The notes under the pieces: generated by a model
The model's input: only the letters and a program-made list of their open reading frames with translations
Database searches by the model: none
What the model was told of the DNA's origin: nothing
Shown here: positions 62,991-64,000 of the stretch, piece after piece
How positions within the stretch are numbered: the first letter of the stretch is position 1
How the letters are laid out: each line of letters starts with the position of its first letter
Source: Mycobacterium sp. AZCC_0083
Lineage (GTDB): Bacteria > Actinomycetota > Actinomycetes > Mycobacteriales > Mycobacteriaceae
DNA: 64,000 nt
Direction: 5' to 3'
NCBI RefSeq assembly: GCF_014202335.1
Contig: NZ_JACHGP010000003.1
Span: forward strand, 62,001 to 126,000
Made by a program: the position numbers and the translations under genes

Positions 62991-63596
62991 TCAGGACAGC
63001 AGCGGTGCCAGGCCCGAACGGAGGAGGTCGACACTGGCGACGACGATCTCGCGGATGTCGCCCTTGCAACCGCCACGGCCCCAATTCTCCACCGCTGCAA
63101 CGAGAGCCGCGGCCAGCGTCGCACCCGCGACCTCTGCAACCAGATCGACGTCCTGCACGTCCGCGTATCGAGTCTTGACGAAGTCGGTCAGCGCCGAGGC
63201 GAACGACGCCTGCACGACGCGGAGATGGCTGGCGATGCGTTCGGCGTTGATCAGCTCCGTCCGTGCCGTCGCCGCCTGGCGCACGACCTCGAGCTCGTGC
63301 GGGAAGGTCTCGACGCTGGCCAGAACCGCTTCGAAGAGTGACTCCGAGGAGGGTCGCTGCGCGAGCGCTTCGGAGAGCCACTCCAGATGGGTGTCGTAGT
63401 CCTGAAAGAGCACGGCTTCCTTCGTCGGAAAGTGCCGAAAGAAGGTGCGCTCGGTAACCCCGGCCTCTCGTGCCAGCTCGGTAACCGTCACGTTCGAGAA
63501 GCCCTTGCTCGCGAAGCTCGCCAAAGCAACTCGTCGAAGCGCTTCGTGCGTCGTCCGCCGGCGAAGCTCGTGGAGGTTGGGCTTCGTGGGCGTCAT
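62991..63596 (-). CDS. TetR-family regulator upstream of mce operon 2
   Basis: 201 residues from ATG 63596 (MTPTKPNLHELRRRTTHEAL); an earlier start at 63626 would run into the operator region. HTH: ASKGFSNVTVTELAREAGVT then ERTFFRHFPTKEAVLF. C-terminal domain helical with an internal hydrophobic pocket region (DVDLVAEVAGATLAAALVAA). It reads in the same direction as the mce operon and is divergent from a FAD oxidoreductase; two palindromes lie in that divergent region and one before yrbEA, so it is the obvious candidate repressor. Confidence 0.92.
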   Translation of the reverse strand: MTPTKPNLHELRRRTTHEALRRVALASFASKGFSNVTVTELAREAGVTERTFFRHFPTKEAVLFQDYDTHLEWLSEALAQRPSSESLFEAVLASVETFPHELEVVRQAATARTELINAERIASHLRVVQASFASALTDFVKTRYADVQDVDLVAEVAGATLAAALVAAVENWGRGGCKGDIREIVVASVDLLRSGLAPLLS

Positions 63597-63629
63597 AACC
63601 CGGCGATCGTATCTCACCCCTTCCAAAAT

Positions 63630-63669
63630 ATGTCAGCACTGACATCTTCCAATTGTGTCAGTACTGACA
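63630..63669. promoter_or_regulatory. Two adjacent TGTCAG palindromes in the TetR/oxidoreductase divergent region
   Basis: ATGTCAGCACTGACAT (63630-63645) and TGTCAGTACTGACA (63656-63669), centres 25 bp apart. They lie between the TetR start (63596) and the oxidoreductase start (63715), placed to control both promoters and allow autoregulation. Confidence 0.82.
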
Positions 63670-63714
63670 TATTGTTCGATCGAGTACTCGCCTACCGAGA
63701 AGGAGAACTGGGCA

Positions 63715-64000
63715 ATGAGCGATTACGACGCGATCGTCGTAGGTGCCGGTCACAACGGACTGACCGCGGCGGCACTCCTGCAACGCGAGGGCCTGAAAAC
63801 GGTGTGCTTGGAGGCCAACACCTACACCGGCGGCATGGCGGCGACCGTTGAGCTGATCGACGGATTCCGTTATGAGATAGCCGGTTCGGTGCAGTTTCCC
63901 ACGTCCAGCGTGATCGCCAAGGATCTGGGATTGGACACCCTCGCCACCCTCGAGCCGGAAGTCATGTCGGTCAACATCGGGGAGGGCGGAGAGGAGCCGA
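63715..64000 (+). CDS. FAD-dependent oxidoreductase, phytoene-desaturase-like (3' end beyond window)
   Basis: First 95 codons from ATG 63715, with AAGGAG 10 bases upstream. The dinucleotide motif AIVVGAGHNGLTAAALLQRE and GLKTVCLEANTYTGGMAATV are typical of the NAD(P)/FAD-dependent oxidoreductases related to phytoene desaturase (CrtI/PYROXD2-like). Divergent from the TetR gene and sharing its operators, so it is likely part of the same regulon; it may modify the lipid imported by the second mce system. Confidence 0.88.
   Translation, partial: MSDYDAIVVGAGHNGLTAAALLQREGLKTVCLEANTYTGGMAATVELIDGFRYEIAGSVQFPTSSVIAKDLGLDTLATLEPEVMSVNIGEGGEEP

Overview
The window is chromosomal DNA of a high-GC actinobacterium, most likely a fast-growing Mycobacterium (Mycolicibacterium type). 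The evidence is two mce operons, start/stop overlaps of the mycobacterial kind throughout, and a gene neighbourhood (YajQ, GpsA, HtpX, polyprenyl synthase, geranylgeranyl reductase) that I recall from the Rv0561c-Rv0566c region of M. tuberculosis. No database search was possible; all names rest on recognised sequence motifs and remembered families.

Layout. (1) 1-6935, minus strand: the first mce operon (yrbEA, yrbEB, mceA, mceB, mceC and a mceD that runs off the left edge). (2) 7743-16457: a lipid/acyl-CoA catabolic locus. A minus-strand operon encodes an HMG-CoA-lyase-like enzyme, an acyl-CoA dehydrogenase, two MaoC/FAS1-type dehydratases and an SDR with a degenerate catalytic centre. A plus-strand pair encodes an HMG-CoA-synthase-like/DUF35 fusion and an SCP2-type thiolase. 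Between them lies a tandem double TetR regulator, and a near-identical 19-bp operator candidate precedes each arm. (3) 16556-18162: a membrane protein and an orphan cytochrome oxidase subunit III/IV pair. (4) 18482-20186: wreckage of older mobile DNA (a decayed tyrosine integrase and the C-terminal part of a MobF-type relaxase/helicase).

(5) 20202-40697: a 20.4-kb integrated element in a tRNA-Tyr(GTA) gene, bounded by a 96-bp direct repeat with four mismatches. Its right end carries integrase, XRE repressor, excisionase and a winged-helix replication-initiator-like protein, an arrangement resembling phage satellites (PICI-like). No conjugation or virion genes are visible. The rest is cargo with a strong conflict/defence flavour: an HExxH metallopeptidase next to an OLD-type ATPase-TOPRIM nuclease, an OGG-fold protein with a small partner, a serine recombinase, a membrane protein/trypsin-like protease/small-domain trio, a PIN nuclease with four 26-residue C-terminal repeats, and two neighbouring RxxxxH (HEPN-like) proteins. 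Relics of a serine recombinase and of a Ser/Thr kinase with its catalytic domain deleted are also present.

(6) 40634-53335: tRNA-Tyr and conserved mycobacterial core genes (yajQ, a fatty acid desaturase, gpsA, a large LuxR-type ATPase regulator, a DUF5995 protein, a FAD amine-oxidase-like enzyme, htpX, a polyprenyl diphosphate synthase, and menJ). (7) 53364-64000: a second, complete mce operon (yrbEA to mceF), preceded by a TetR gene and a divergent FAD oxidoreductase. A palindrome with core TGTCAGTACTGACA occurs four times: before the mce operon, twice in the TetR/oxidoreductase divergent region, and before a secreted-protein gene on the far side of mceF. It probably defines a local regulon.

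The best candidates for something undescribed are the defence-like modules of the island (protease trio, metallopeptidase-OLD pair, repeat-bearing PIN protein, HEPN pair) and the double-TetR-controlled acyl-CoA pathway.
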